The notes under the pieces were generated by a model that was not told the origin of the DNA, did no database searches, and saw only the letters and a program-made list of their open reading frames with translations. 64,000 nucleotides of DNA from the NCBI RefSeq assembly GCF_000245815.1, contig NZ_JH601103.1:1079438-1143437 (forward strand), given 5' to 3'. Position 1 is the first letter of the stretch; each line of letters begins with the position of its first letter. This DNA comes from Dolosigranulum pigrum ATCC 51524. GTDB lineage: Bacteria; Bacillota; Bacilli; Lactobacillales; Carnobacteriaceae_A. Positions 33,620 to 41,588 of the stretch are shown here, piece by piece. The translations under genes and the position numbers were made by a program.

Positions 33620-35275
33620 ATGGTGATTAATCAAATTAAAAAATATTATGATATTTTGAAGAATTATAGTACTGTATACATGTACGTGTATGGGATATCA
33701 ACTATTATCATAGCAATATTTCCTTTTTTTAACATATTTTTCATACGATATATTTTGAATTCATTAACTAATTTTACGGTAAGTGACTTGAATGTAGCTG
33801 TTATGATATATTTAACTGTATCTTTATTACAATACATTGTTACGAAAATAAATTCGTTTGCTAGTGATATGATGGAATTAACACTTGGAAATCAGATTGC
33901 TATTAATATCATGGAATCAACGGAGAATTTGACTTTGTTTCAATTTGAACAGCATGATTTTCAGAATCAGATTCGACGAGCTATGGAAAACTCACTGGGA
34001 GTATTTGTATCTAACATTACAATATTTATTAATACACTAACAACTGTTGTAACTATTATCATATCAGTAATATATATTTCTCAATGGAATATATTTATTG
34101 GTATTACTGTACTTATTTTTCCATTTTTGTTCTATAAACTATATATTAGAATTAATCAGGAACATTATCGAGTTAGTATAAAGCAAACTGAACCAAAGAA
34201 AATTAATTGGTATATTACATTTTTACTCACACAAGATGATGCCTTTAGAGAAAATAAAATATTTAAATTTTCTAGATATTTAATTCAAAAATATAGAAAA
34301 AATGTTGGATCTTTTATTCAAGACACAAAAGAATTATTTAAATTTGATTCAAAGATATCGTTCGTCCCGGAGCTAGCTAATATTTTACTTGTTATATTAG
34401 TGATATATCACTTACTTAGGGAGGCTATCATAGGAACAATTTTAGTGGGATCTATTGTAGCGATGCTTCAAATGACATTTCAGATTCTTGATTCTAGCAA
34501 AGAATTAAGCGGAAACATTATTTCACTGGAGAAAAATTCTTACTATATTGACGAACTTATTGATGTATTAAATATTAGTAAAGATAAACGTAATGATAAA
34601 GAGGTACGGTACAATCAAAAAATAAAATCAATAACATTGAAAAATATATCATTTTTTAGAGATGATATTCCAGTATTTCAAAATTTCAATTTACACTTAG
34701 AGAGAGGATTGTATTTTGTAATAGGAGATAATGGAAGTGGAAAAACAACGCTATTAAAATTAATATCTGGTTTGTATAAACCAGATAGCGGTAATATTGT
34801 AATCAATAATCGTGTATGTGAGAGAACATCAGATATTTTAAAGCAAGAATCATCAGTATTATTCCAAAACTTTAAGCGGTATGAAAATACATTAAAAGAG
34901 AACATATTTTTTGGTGATTATAAAGAAAAAGAAAATAAAGATCGCTTAGATATGATACTGAACAAAGAATTGTTAAACTTTATTGAATGGGAATCAAAAA
35001 ATAATGATATACAGCTAGGATCATGGTTTGAAGGAGCGAGAGACTTTTCAGGTGGCGAATGGCAGAAAATTGCATTTGGTAGAACATTATTCAAAGAAGC
35101 TAGTATCTATATTTTTGATGAACCTAATTCAATGATTGATGAGAAAGGATGTAAAGTAATAGATCATGAATTGAGAAAATTGGCAAAGGAGAATATAGTA
35201 ATTGTAATAACTCATAAAACACATTTAATTAAGAAAGATGATAATGTTATACATTTAAAAAAAATAGTTACTTAG
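33620..35275 (+). CDS. lanT: Lanthipeptide ABC exporter, LanT without peptidase domain
   Basis: The 551-residue half-transporter has about five or six membrane segments in the first 280 residues and a C-terminal ATPase: Walker A GDNGSGKTTL (about 373), signature FSGGEWQKIAFGRTL (about 475) and Walker B IYIFDEP. No N-terminal C39 peptidase domain is present, as expected for class I LanT. It would export the modified precursor with its leader still attached, so a separate protease is required. It starts 10 bases after lanC and ends 12 bases before lanB. Confidence 0.9.
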   Translation: MVINQIKKYYDILKNYSTVYMYVYGISTIIIAIFPFFNIFFIRYILNSLTNFTVSDLNVAVMIYLTVSLLQYIVTKINSFASDMMELTLGNQIAINIMESTENLTLFQFEQHDFQNQIRRAMENSLGVFVSNITIFINTLTTVVTIIISVIYISQWNIFIGITVLIFPFLFYKLYIRINQEHYRVSIKQTEPKKINWYITFLLTQDDAFRENKIFKFSRYLIQKYRKNVGSFIQDTKELFKFDSKISFVPELANILLVILVIYHLLREAIIGTILVGSIVAMLQMTFQILDSSKELSGNIISLEKNSYYIDELIDVLNISKDKRNDKEVRYNQKIKSITLKNISFFRDDIPVFQNFNLHLERGLYFVIGDNGSGKTTLLKLISGLYKPDSGNIVINNRVCERTSDILKQESSVLFQNFKRYENTLKENIFFGDYKEKENKDRLDMILNKELLNFIEWESKNNDIQLGSWFEGARDFSGGEWQKIAFGRTLFKEASIYIFDEPNSMIDEKGCKVIDHELRKLAKENIVIVITHKTHLIKKDDNVIHLKKIVT

Positions 35276-35287
35276 GAGGCAAATATA

Positions 35288-36304
35288 ATGATAAATGAGA
35301 CCTATTATACAAGGACGGCATTACTCTCTATAGATAAATATTTTAATGATATTATAAAAAGTGAAGAAGAAATAAGGGAATTAGTGAAATTACCAGGATT
35401 AGTTACAGCGATCAAGTTTACATCAAATAATTTATTAGAGGCCATCAGTAATTACGATAAGAATAGAACTAAACAGTCCATAAAAACACATGAATCGCTT
35501 ATTAATTATGCCTCTAGAGCGGCGTTACGACCTACTCCATATGGAAAATTTGCGAGTGTAGGTAGAGGGATTTTTGTTTCAGAAAATAAAAAAGAGAATA
35601 GTGTTCCATATAATTTGATGAAGACAAAGATGTATTTAAATATTAATATGCAGTGGATATCAAAATTGATCAGTTCACTAGAAAAAAATTTGGATATATT
35701 TGAAGTGTTGAGTTTGAAAATATCACCACAAATCTTATTTGAAAATAATTCTGTGTTAGTATTGAATAACAAAGATGCTAACCAATCAAAAATTATAGAA
35801 TTAACACCGCTATTAAGTTATATTATTAATCTTATGGGAAATAATTCTATGTCTGTTCAAAATTTAATAAAACATATATTAAATAAATACAATGCTAGTA
35901 GAGAAGATGTGATAAGATATCTCAAAAAATTAATGAAAGAAAAATTGTTATTTAGCAATCTTCAACCGCAGCCACCATTTATTAATTCTTTAGATAGAAT
36001 ACTTAATTTTTTTATCAAAAACAACTTGACTGATAAGATTATATATGAAAAATTGTTGTCTCTGAATACAATAATTATTAGAATAAATGAAAATAATTCG
36101 TTATATCAGATAGATGATATAAGGCGAATGATGGATGACATACTATCTGATTTTAAAGGAGATTACTTCCATGTTGATACAAAAGATTGCAAAGATACTT
36201 CATTATTATTAGGTGTAAAACAAAAGATAGATCAATTAGAACAAATAAATAAATATTTTCTGTACAATGATTATGGAAAATTCGGGAATCAAAAAAATTG
36301 TTAA
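35288..36304 (+). CDS. lanB: Lanthipeptide dehydratase LanB, N-terminal part (frame ends early)
   Basis: This 338-residue product is the N-terminal third of a class I LanB, which glutamylates Ser/Thr in the precursor using glutamyl-tRNA. It shows the family's entry motif SRAALRPTPYGKFASVG (about residues 76-92). The frame stops right after a run of seven A at 36291-36297. Removing one A joins it to the next ORF as ...GKFGNQKIVNYFNKYYEM..., giving a protein of about 973 residues, the normal LanB length. The start follows AGGAGG. Either the gene is broken, or the run is read by slippage, or the split is a base-calling error. Confidence 0.88.
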   Translation: MINETYYTRTALLSIDKYFNDIIKSEEEIRELVKLPGLVTAIKFTSNNLLEAISNYDKNRTKQSIKTHESLINYASRAALRPTPYGKFASVGRGIFVSENKKENSVPYNLMKTKMYLNINMQWISKLISSLEKNLDIFEVLSLKISPQILFENNSVLVLNNKDANQSKIIELTPLLSYIINLMGNNSMSVQNLIKHILNKYNASREDVIRYLKKLMKEKLLFSNLQPQPPFINSLDRILNFFIKNNLTDKIIYEKLLSLNTIIIRINENNSLYQIDDIRRMMDDILSDFKGDYFHVDTKDCKDTSLLLGVKQKIDQLEQINKYFLYNDYGKFGNQKNC

Positions 36305-38210
36305 TTATTTCAATAAATATTATGAGATGAATGATGAGATTCCACTATTAGAATTTTTGTATTCAGAAAATGCTATGAAAGAATTGGTCTTTACAGGATA
36401 TAATGAAGAAGACGAGTATCTATCGAAAAGAATCAATATAATATTGAATTGGTTTAATAAGAATTCAGGAAGGAGTATAGAAATTAATGATGAGATATTA
36501 AATACTTTAGGAAAATATGTAAATAATACCCCCGTAGATTATACATTAATTGTTGAATCATTAGATGAGTGTAATGAAAATATTATTATTAACCACACTT
36601 TAACTGGGTGTAGAGTTGAAAGTTTAATGGGTCGTTTTGCTTATATGTTTGATAATAAGTTGCGAATAAAATACGATAATAATTTATATCTCAACAATCA
36701 TCCATTTATAGAAGCAGAAATTACGACATTAAGTGATAAAAGTGGTAAGATCAACAATCTTTTTACTAGTGTGGAAAGTTCTATTCCAAAAATAACTTGT
36801 AATACTGTGAATGTAAATAATGAAATCCCTTTAAATAAAATTTTAGTTGGTCTATCCAACGGAGAAATATATTTAAAGTATAAGGGGAAAATTTTGCTCC
36901 CTATTTTAAATAATATGGTAAATTTGTTTTCAGGATTTTCTCGTGTTGAAAAATTTTTAATGCTTATATATATTTCTGTTGCTAAACCCTATCAATCATT
37001 ACTTAATCAATTTATTTCAAATAGCAACTATATGCCTAGAATTACGTATAAGGGTATGGTTATATCTAAAGCTAAATATAGGGTATTGATAGATGATTTT
37101 TCAAAAGAAAGCCAAAAAAATTTTAATCTATTTAAAAATGAATTTTATAGATACATGGAGGAACAAGGCTTACCTGATCATGTTGGAATAGAACAGTTTG
37201 GGGATGTACAATATTTGTATTTAAAAAATAATAGATTTCTACACATTTTCTATAAGAATCTTAAAAAATATAAAGTGTTAATATTAGAAGAATTAGGATT
37301 TGAATATGATTGTGAAAAACACCAGGGATATCATTTTTCACAATATGTTTTCTCAATTTGTAAAAAGAATAGTTGTAATTACATTGAGACATTGGATGAA
37401 GATGTGTTATTACCTAAAGATAGTGTACGAATGATAGATTACAGTGATACGGTATATCTCAATTTATATACACGAGAAATATATGCTGATGAGATATTAA
37501 TTAATTTATCTGAAATGTTACCTAAGATATTGAAAGAGCAAGATTTTTTCTTTATTAGGTATTGGGATCCGATTTTCCATCTGCGCCTCCGTATTCGAAA
37601 TTGTGGAGAGAAAAAATTTATAATTACTGAAGAAATATTAAAGGCTGTAGAAAAATTAGGTTATTTAGATAGTGGAGTAATTTTCAGATATACAACGGAT
37701 AATTTTTTACCAGAGATAAATCGATATGGTGGGGAAAAACTATACAAATATGTCGAACAATATTTTATTGCAGAATCTAAGTTAATTATTCAGTTATTGT
37801 CATGTAAAGAAGAAGATATTATATATATTAGTATTAAGTGCTTGTTATTAATTTTGAATGAGTTAACAAAAAGTGATTTAGTAGAAAGTAAAAAAATATT
37901 GAAATCAATTATTGATAATACGGAACCGATAGCAGATAGTACACAGGAAGTTTATAAAAAATATATTAGTGATAGACAGAATAAAAAAGTTTATGAAGTA
38001 AGAAAGAATATAATCGAATGTAGAAAGATACTAACTCAAATGGCAAATTTAGAACCAAAAACAGTCAGTAAAAGAAAATTTATAGGATCTATTTTACACA
38101 TGTTTGTAAACAGAATTGGAAAAAATAGTACCATTTCTGAAAATCAAATGTATAAGTTGTTACTTCGTATTATTAACAGAGATACCTACGTAAAATTAAA
38201 AATTAGGTAA
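36267..38210 (+). CDS. lanB: Lanthipeptide dehydratase LanB, remaining part (second frame)
   Basis: The 647-codon frame carries the rest of LanB: the EIPLLEFLYSEN segment that normally follows the N-terminal domain, a long middle part with PYQSLLNQFI and YKGMVISKAKYRV, and the glutamate-elimination domain with FFIRYWDPIFHLRLRIR and VIFRYTTDNFLPEINRYGG near the C terminus. It overlaps the first frame by 38 bases, and its nominal ATG has no ribosome site, so the true product is probably made by frame repair at the A7 run or not at all. No other disruption is seen in this half, which argues that any break is recent. Confidence 0.88.
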   Translation: MIMENSGIKKIVNYFNKYYEMNDEIPLLEFLYSENAMKELVFTGYNEEDEYLSKRINIILNWFNKNSGRSIEINDEILNTLGKYVNNTPVDYTLIVESLDECNENIIINHTLTGCRVESLMGRFAYMFDNKLRIKYDNNLYLNNHPFIEAEITTLSDKSGKINNLFTSVESSIPKITCNTVNVNNEIPLNKILVGLSNGEIYLKYKGKILLPILNNMVNLFSGFSRVEKFLMLIYISVAKPYQSLLNQFISNSNYMPRITYKGMVISKAKYRVLIDDFSKESQKNFNLFKNEFYRYMEEQGLPDHVGIEQFGDVQYLYLKNNRFLHIFYKNLKKYKVLILEELGFEYDCEKHQGYHFSQYVFSICKKNSCNYIETLDEDVLLPKDSVRMIDYSDTVYLNLYTREIYADEILINLSEMLPKILKEQDFFFIRYWDPIFHLRLRIRNCGEKKFIITEEILKAVEKLGYLDSGVIFRYTTDNFLPEINRYGGEKLYKYVEQYFIAESKLIIQLLSCKEEDIIYISIKCLLLILNELTKSDLVESKKILKSIIDNTEPIADSTQEVYKKYISDRQNKKVYEVRKNIIECRKILTQMANLEPKTVSKRKFIGSILHMFVNRIGKNSTISENQMYKLLLRIINRDTYVKLKIR

Positions 38211-38293
38211 GTAAATATGTTATTTCACAAATAAACATATAAAATTATTAAAAAAAAATGATTGTTTTAGTTACTTTTTATGAAATAAAATAG

Positions 38294-38320
38294 TATACTA
38301 TAGTTAGAATAGAAAGGAGG
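38294..38320 (+). promoter_or_regulatory. -10-like box and strong ribosome site ahead of the second permease unit
   Basis: TATACT lies about 20 bases before AAAGGAGG, but no convincing -35 box is seen at 16-18 bases. The ribosome site points at a short ORF rather than at the permease start. Confidence 0.35.
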
Positions 38321-38328
38321 ATGATAAT

Positions 38329-38400
38329 ATGAGCAGAATATTTATTTTGTTATGTAGAAAATTGGATGTTAGGATTTGTGAGAACTATGAGTCTATTTGA
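38329..38400 (+). CDS. 23-residue short ORF overlapping the permease start
   Basis: This short frame (MSRIFILLCRKLDVRICENY...) has the best ribosome site in the area, AAAGGAGG with 8-base spacing, and ends 14 bases inside the permease gene. It could couple translation to the permease, whose own ribosome site is poor, or be what remains of a displaced N terminus. There is no sequence evidence for a function of the peptide. Confidence 0.35.
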   Translation: MSRIFILLCRKLDVRICENYESI

Positions 38401-39595
38401 ATTAAAATTACTATGGAAAAAACCTGTTTTTCGGTTTAAACTATTGTTGGTTGTATTGTTAGTAGGCGGTTTATGGTGGCAATTTATTTTCAAAGATGAT
38501 CATAGTAAAGAAAGTGAACTGTACACAGTTGAGTTAGATGCGCAGATCTCGGAAAGTGAAAAACTTTCTTTAAGAGAACATTATGGAGAAGATGATGAAC
38601 AAGCTTATTTATATGAGCAACGATTGAACGCCAGTCTTAAAGCGTATGATAGCCTAATAAAGGAGGACTATCAAACATATGTTGAAGCCAGACATCGTGT
38701 AGTAGACATTTTTTTGTCTCATATGTATGAGCAATTCCAGCTAAGAGGGGGATATCGTTTTGATTGGGCTAAATCATTCACCGCAACGGAAGAGGATAAT
38801 CAAGAGTTTGGACTGAAATGGTACCGCTATCAGGAGCATGCTTTTTCACAATTGATAGACCAAGAGGGATTGACTGAAGATCAAGCTCTATTTACAACCT
38901 CAATTACTATGCTCACTGAACTTTTCTCCGTGTTTCGAAGTTGGACTTTTATAGGACGATATACTTGGCATATCACATTGTTGGTGACATTACTTGTTAG
39001 TAGCCATTTATCTTTGTCTGAAAAAAGACATCAGTCATTTTTAGAAGTGTTACCCCAATACAAGTCAAGGGAAGCTGTTAAAACAGCTATTGGTCACGGT
39101 ACGCTAGTTACCATTTTTGAGATTAGTATGTTTTTAGTTGTGACATTTATTTATGGCATGTTGAATGAATTTGGTGATATTTCAGCAACAACAGTAACGT
39201 TTTGGAGTGGGACCTGGAATAAAGACTATCGAATCATCCCTGTGTTTGGTGTATTAACCTTGTGTCTGTTGATATTATGGTTCTTTAACCTATTGATAAC
39301 GGGACTGATTACGTTGTTTAATGTATTGTTTAAGGAAGAACTTATAACGATGATAATAATTTCACTTGCGATTTTGTTTCTTCCCATAGTGAATGTATTA
39401 GGAGTGGAAGGAAGTTGGATGCAGTATAATCCGTTCTCTTATGTAGAAATAGGGAACTTAGTTTGGGGGGTGCAGGAACATTTTTTTACAGAAGGAGCAT
39501 TTTCTTTTAGGGAATTCGGAATATCTATGAGTATAGCATTGGTGTCAGTGTATTTATTATCGTATGTAGTTATAAGTGTGATAGAAAAGGTTTAG
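38387..39595 (+). CDS. ABC-2 type permease, LanG-like duplicate
   Basis: The 402-residue membrane protein begins MSLFELKLLWKKPVFRFKLL and aligns along its length with the permease at 31252-32433; the endings QYNPFSYVEIGNLVWGVQ and FFTEGAFSFREF are nearly the same. The start is placed at the ATG that matches that relative; an ATG seven codons earlier is possible. It has no ATPase beside it and may share the LanF-like ATPase or be a specialised immunity subunit. A decayed third copy lies about 600 bases downstream. Confidence 0.82.
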   Translation: MSLFELKLLWKKPVFRFKLLLVVLLVGGLWWQFIFKDDHSKESELYTVELDAQISESEKLSLREHYGEDDEQAYLYEQRLNASLKAYDSLIKEDYQTYVEARHRVVDIFLSHMYEQFQLRGGYRFDWAKSFTATEEDNQEFGLKWYRYQEHAFSQLIDQEGLTEDQALFTTSITMLTELFSVFRSWTFIGRYTWHITLLVTLLVSSHLSLSEKRHQSFLEVLPQYKSREAVKTAIGHGTLVTIFEISMFLVVTFIYGMLNEFGDISATTVTFWSGTWNKDYRIIPVFGVLTLCLLILWFFNLLITGLITLFNVLFKEELITMIIISLAILFLPIVNVLGVEGSWMQYNPFSYVEIGNLVWGVQEHFFTEGAFSFREFGISMSIALVSVYLLSYVVISVIEKV

Positions 39596-39688
39596 AATTA
39601 ATGCTATAAGATGTATCTCAGCAGTATGAAAATTATGTGGAAATTAATGAAAATATTCAAAAATTAGAATAGAAGAGAGGATAATATA

Positions 39689-39919
39689 ATGCGGAATTTA
39701 TTTGATTTAAATATTAAAAGTGCAACAATAAAATCGATAGGAGAAAATTCTTCTCGGCAGAACTTAACTGTCCCAACAACAGGTTGTAATACTGTTATGA
39801 CCGGCTATGGATCAGGTGTAGGTGGAAATACTGGCGGCACCAGACATCCAAATCCAGGATGTACTCTGAGAACAATGATTTGTCCAGCTCCATTTAAGAA
39901 CAATAATGGAAACCAATAA
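39689..39919 (+). CDS. lanA1: Class I lanthipeptide precursor 1
   Basis: The 76-residue peptide has a FDLNIKS leader box at residues 5-11, the form seen in nisin-group leaders (FNLD/FDLD), then a Gly/Thr-rich middle and a C-terminal block TRHPNPGCTLRTMICP at 51-66. Cysteines are at 33, 58 and 65, each with Ser/Thr upstream, so up to three thioether rings are possible. The block is shared almost exactly with the second precursor. A ribosome site (AGAGAGGATAATATA) precedes the ATG. The leader cleavage site is not obvious; there is no GG or GA pair at the usual place. Confidence 0.9.
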   Translation: MRNLFDLNIKSATIKSIGENSSRQNLTVPTTGCNTVMTGYGSGVGGNTGGTRHPNPGCTLRTMICPAPFKNNNGNQ

Positions 39920-40184
39920 TTTTTAAAATACAGAAAAATAGACGAAAACTATACTTTTTATATTGAAATATTGATAGTCATTTTAGTGGATAGTAGTCTT
40001 TGACAGCAAATTGTTTTTAAGGCCAGTTATGGTAAAAAGATTAAAATCTATTTACTTCTACTAGCTGTGAAGATTACAGGAAGTGAGTTACTTTTATTAA
40101 AAGGTGATCATGAAGGAAGATGATAAAAAAGTATTTTATTCGAGTATCAATAGGGTCGTAACTTTAGTTTGTAAAGAAATTAAG

Positions 40185-40380
40185 AGGGAGTATCATTTTG
40201 ATCAGTTTAAATTGTCCACTTTAACGGAAGAAGTCAATTAAAATTTGCACTAAAATGATACCGTTACCATAGATATTTTTTCACATTTGATAGACCAAGA
40301 GGATATGATTGAGAATTAAGCCTAGTTTACAACCTTGATAACTATTAATCACTAAACTTATCCCTGTGTTTCAAGGAATT
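40185..40380 (+). pseudogene. Remnant of a third LanG-like permease gene
   Basis: This stretch has no ORF, but its bases align with 38746-38940 inside the intact permease: shared pieces include TTGATAGACCAAGAG, TTTACAACCT and GTGTTTC in the same order and spacing, and translation gives HFDQF, TEEVN and LIDQEDM with stops between. The flanking 39920-40184 is AT-rich, has no ORF, and may be further decayed permease or spacer. It lies just before the second precursor, as the intact permease lies before the first. Confidence 0.8.
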
Positions 40381-40460
40381 TTTTATGATTACTTGATGTA
40401 TAACAAAGTAGAAGACTGTGTAAGATTTGCTAGATATAAAGTGAAGTTAGAATATTAGTG

Positions 40461-40723
40461 TAGCGCAATGAGTATAAGAGAGGAAGGAAAAATAATGAAA
40501 GATATGTTTGATTTAAACGTAAAGAGCGTAACCCTTCATACTGTTGACAAGCAAATATCAAAAAATGCTGTAGGAGGTTTAGGAGGTGTTAATCCATGTA
40601 TAGAACCACCATCATTTGGGAAAATCGAACCATCTACTAGACATACTAATCCAGGATGTACTTTAAAAACAATGATTTGTCCAACAATCCATAGAAGATA
40701 AAAAAATACAACTCATTGCGCTA
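40461..40723. repeat. 13-bp perfect inverted repeats flanking precursor 2
   Basis: TAGCGCAATGAGT at 40461-40473 is the exact reverse complement of ACTCATTGCGCTA at 40711-40723. The pair encloses the whole second precursor gene. It could close a long RNA stem next to the ribosome site, act in termination, or be the ends of a small inserted unit. Confidence 0.7.
40495..40701 (+). CDS. lanA2: Class I lanthipeptide precursor 2
   Basis: The 68-residue peptide has the leader box FDLNVKS at residues 5-11 and the C-terminal block TRHTNPGCTLKTMICP at 49-64. Cysteines are at 35, 55 and 62. The N-terminal and C-terminal ends match precursor 1 closely, while the middle (GGLGGVNPCIEPPSFG) is different and contains one cysteine at a comparable place. 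The ATG follows GAGGAAGG; an upstream ATG at 40468 overlaps an inverted repeat and is less likely. The mature peptides could act together or target different strains. Confidence 0.9.
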   Translation: MKDMFDLNVKSVTLHTVDKQISKNAVGGLGGVNPCIEPPSFGKIEPSTRHTNPGCTLKTMICPTIHRR

Positions 40724-40770
40724 TATTATAATAATTTTGAGGTCATAAAGTTACTAGAGGAGAGAAGAGA

Positions 40771-41103
40771 ATGTTAGAGGAGTTTTTAACTGAATTTCGA
40801 AAATCTAAAATGCTTCAGAATTACAAAAAATATTTGAAACAAGTATCTAATAATGAAGAAGCATCAGCCATACTAGATGAGTATAGAGAAACAACAGCTT
40901 TGTTTATAGAGAGAAAGAAAAATGGTGAGGATATTCCAGATGATGAGATGGAAAGATACACTGATGTAACAAGGATGCTAACGAAAAAAGAGATATTAAA
41001 AGATTTTATCGAGTATGATACAAAAGTATATTTTTTTATTGAAGAGTTAGTTGATGGGTTGAGAGATGAGGTGAAAGAAGCTTTTTATGATAGTTATAAA
41101 TAA
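40771..41103 (+). CDS. YlbF/YmcA-like helical protein
   Basis: The 110-residue, charged, all-helical product resembles the YlbF/YmcA (Com_YlbF) family in size and in its pattern LQNYKKYLKQVSNNEEASAI, LDEYRE and a C-terminal FIEELVDGL helix. In Bacillus these proteins assist RNA processing and development. Here it lies 70 bases after precursor 2 with a good ribosome site (GGAGAGAAGAGA), so it belongs to the lanthipeptide locus and could alternatively be a cytoplasmic immunity or regulatory protein. The family call is tentative. Confidence 0.5.
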   Translation: MLEEFLTEFRKSKMLQNYKKYLKQVSNNEEASAILDEYRETTALFIERKKNGEDIPDDEMERYTDVTRMLTKKEILKDFIEYDTKVYFFIEELVDGLRDEVKEAFYDSYK

Positions 41104-41221
41104 AATATAATTATAGTATTAGTTAAGTACTCATTCTATTACTAATGTGCTAATTTTATCATTACTAATATTATGTGCTGAAGAGTCCATCAATCAGACA
41201 AGGATAAAGATCATAAAATTT

Positions 41222-41268
41222 AATCGAGTAGGAGACTAGTCAATTAGTGGCTAGTCTCCTACTCGATT
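41222..41268 (+). terminator. Strong terminator ending the lanthipeptide locus
   Basis: AATCGAGTAGGAGACTAG pairs perfectly (18 bp) with CTAGTCTCCTACTCGATT around an 11-base loop. Confidence 0.9.
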
Positions 41269-41272
41269 TATC

Positions 41273-41327
41273 ACTAAAAAGCCTCTAAAAAATTCACTTC
41301 ATACTTCCTGTCCCGAGGCTTTTTAGT
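41273..41327. terminator. Second, bidirectional terminator
   Basis: ACTAAAAAGCCTC pairs perfectly with GAGGCTTTTTAGT; it follows the previous hairpin by 4 bases, making a double stop. Confidence 0.88.
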
Positions 41328-41383
41328 ATTAAATTTCACAAAAAATGTTATCATCTATACATAATAAAAAAGGGGGGTATCAT

Positions 41384-41587
41384 GTGTTTCTTACGGAAAA
41401 CAAGATTATAATATTATTAATTATTAGTTTTTTGATCATTTTAAATGCAATAATCATATATAGTGTTGTAAAAAACAAGAAAGAGGTTAAAATATTTTTT
41501 ATTCCCATCATTATTTTTCACGTGTTTACTATGCTGGGATTAGTGTATATATTGTTATTTATTATGTTTATAGGGGTCAATTCTTGA
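41384..41587 (+). CDS. Small two-segment membrane protein, GTG start
   Basis: The 67-residue product has two hydrophobic segments (IIILLIISFLIILNAIIIY and FFIPIIIFHVFTMLGLVYIL) separated by a basic VKNKKEVK loop. A GTG start is chosen because AAGGGGGG lies 6 bases upstream; the nearby ATG is out of frame and leads to a stop. It lies just past the locus terminators. Small two-segment membrane proteins are common as immunity factors, but nothing specific supports that here. Confidence 0.55.
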   Translation: MFLTENKIIILLIISFLIILNAIIIYSVVKNKKEVKIFFIPIIIFHVFTMLGLVYILLFIMFIGVNS

Positions 41588-41588
41588 G

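Noticed and set aside
36285..36304. Programmed -1 ribosomal frameshift in lanB
   Set aside because: An A-rich heptamer is present, but fusing the two halves needs a +1 shift or loss of one A, not -1, so a standard -1 signal does not fit.
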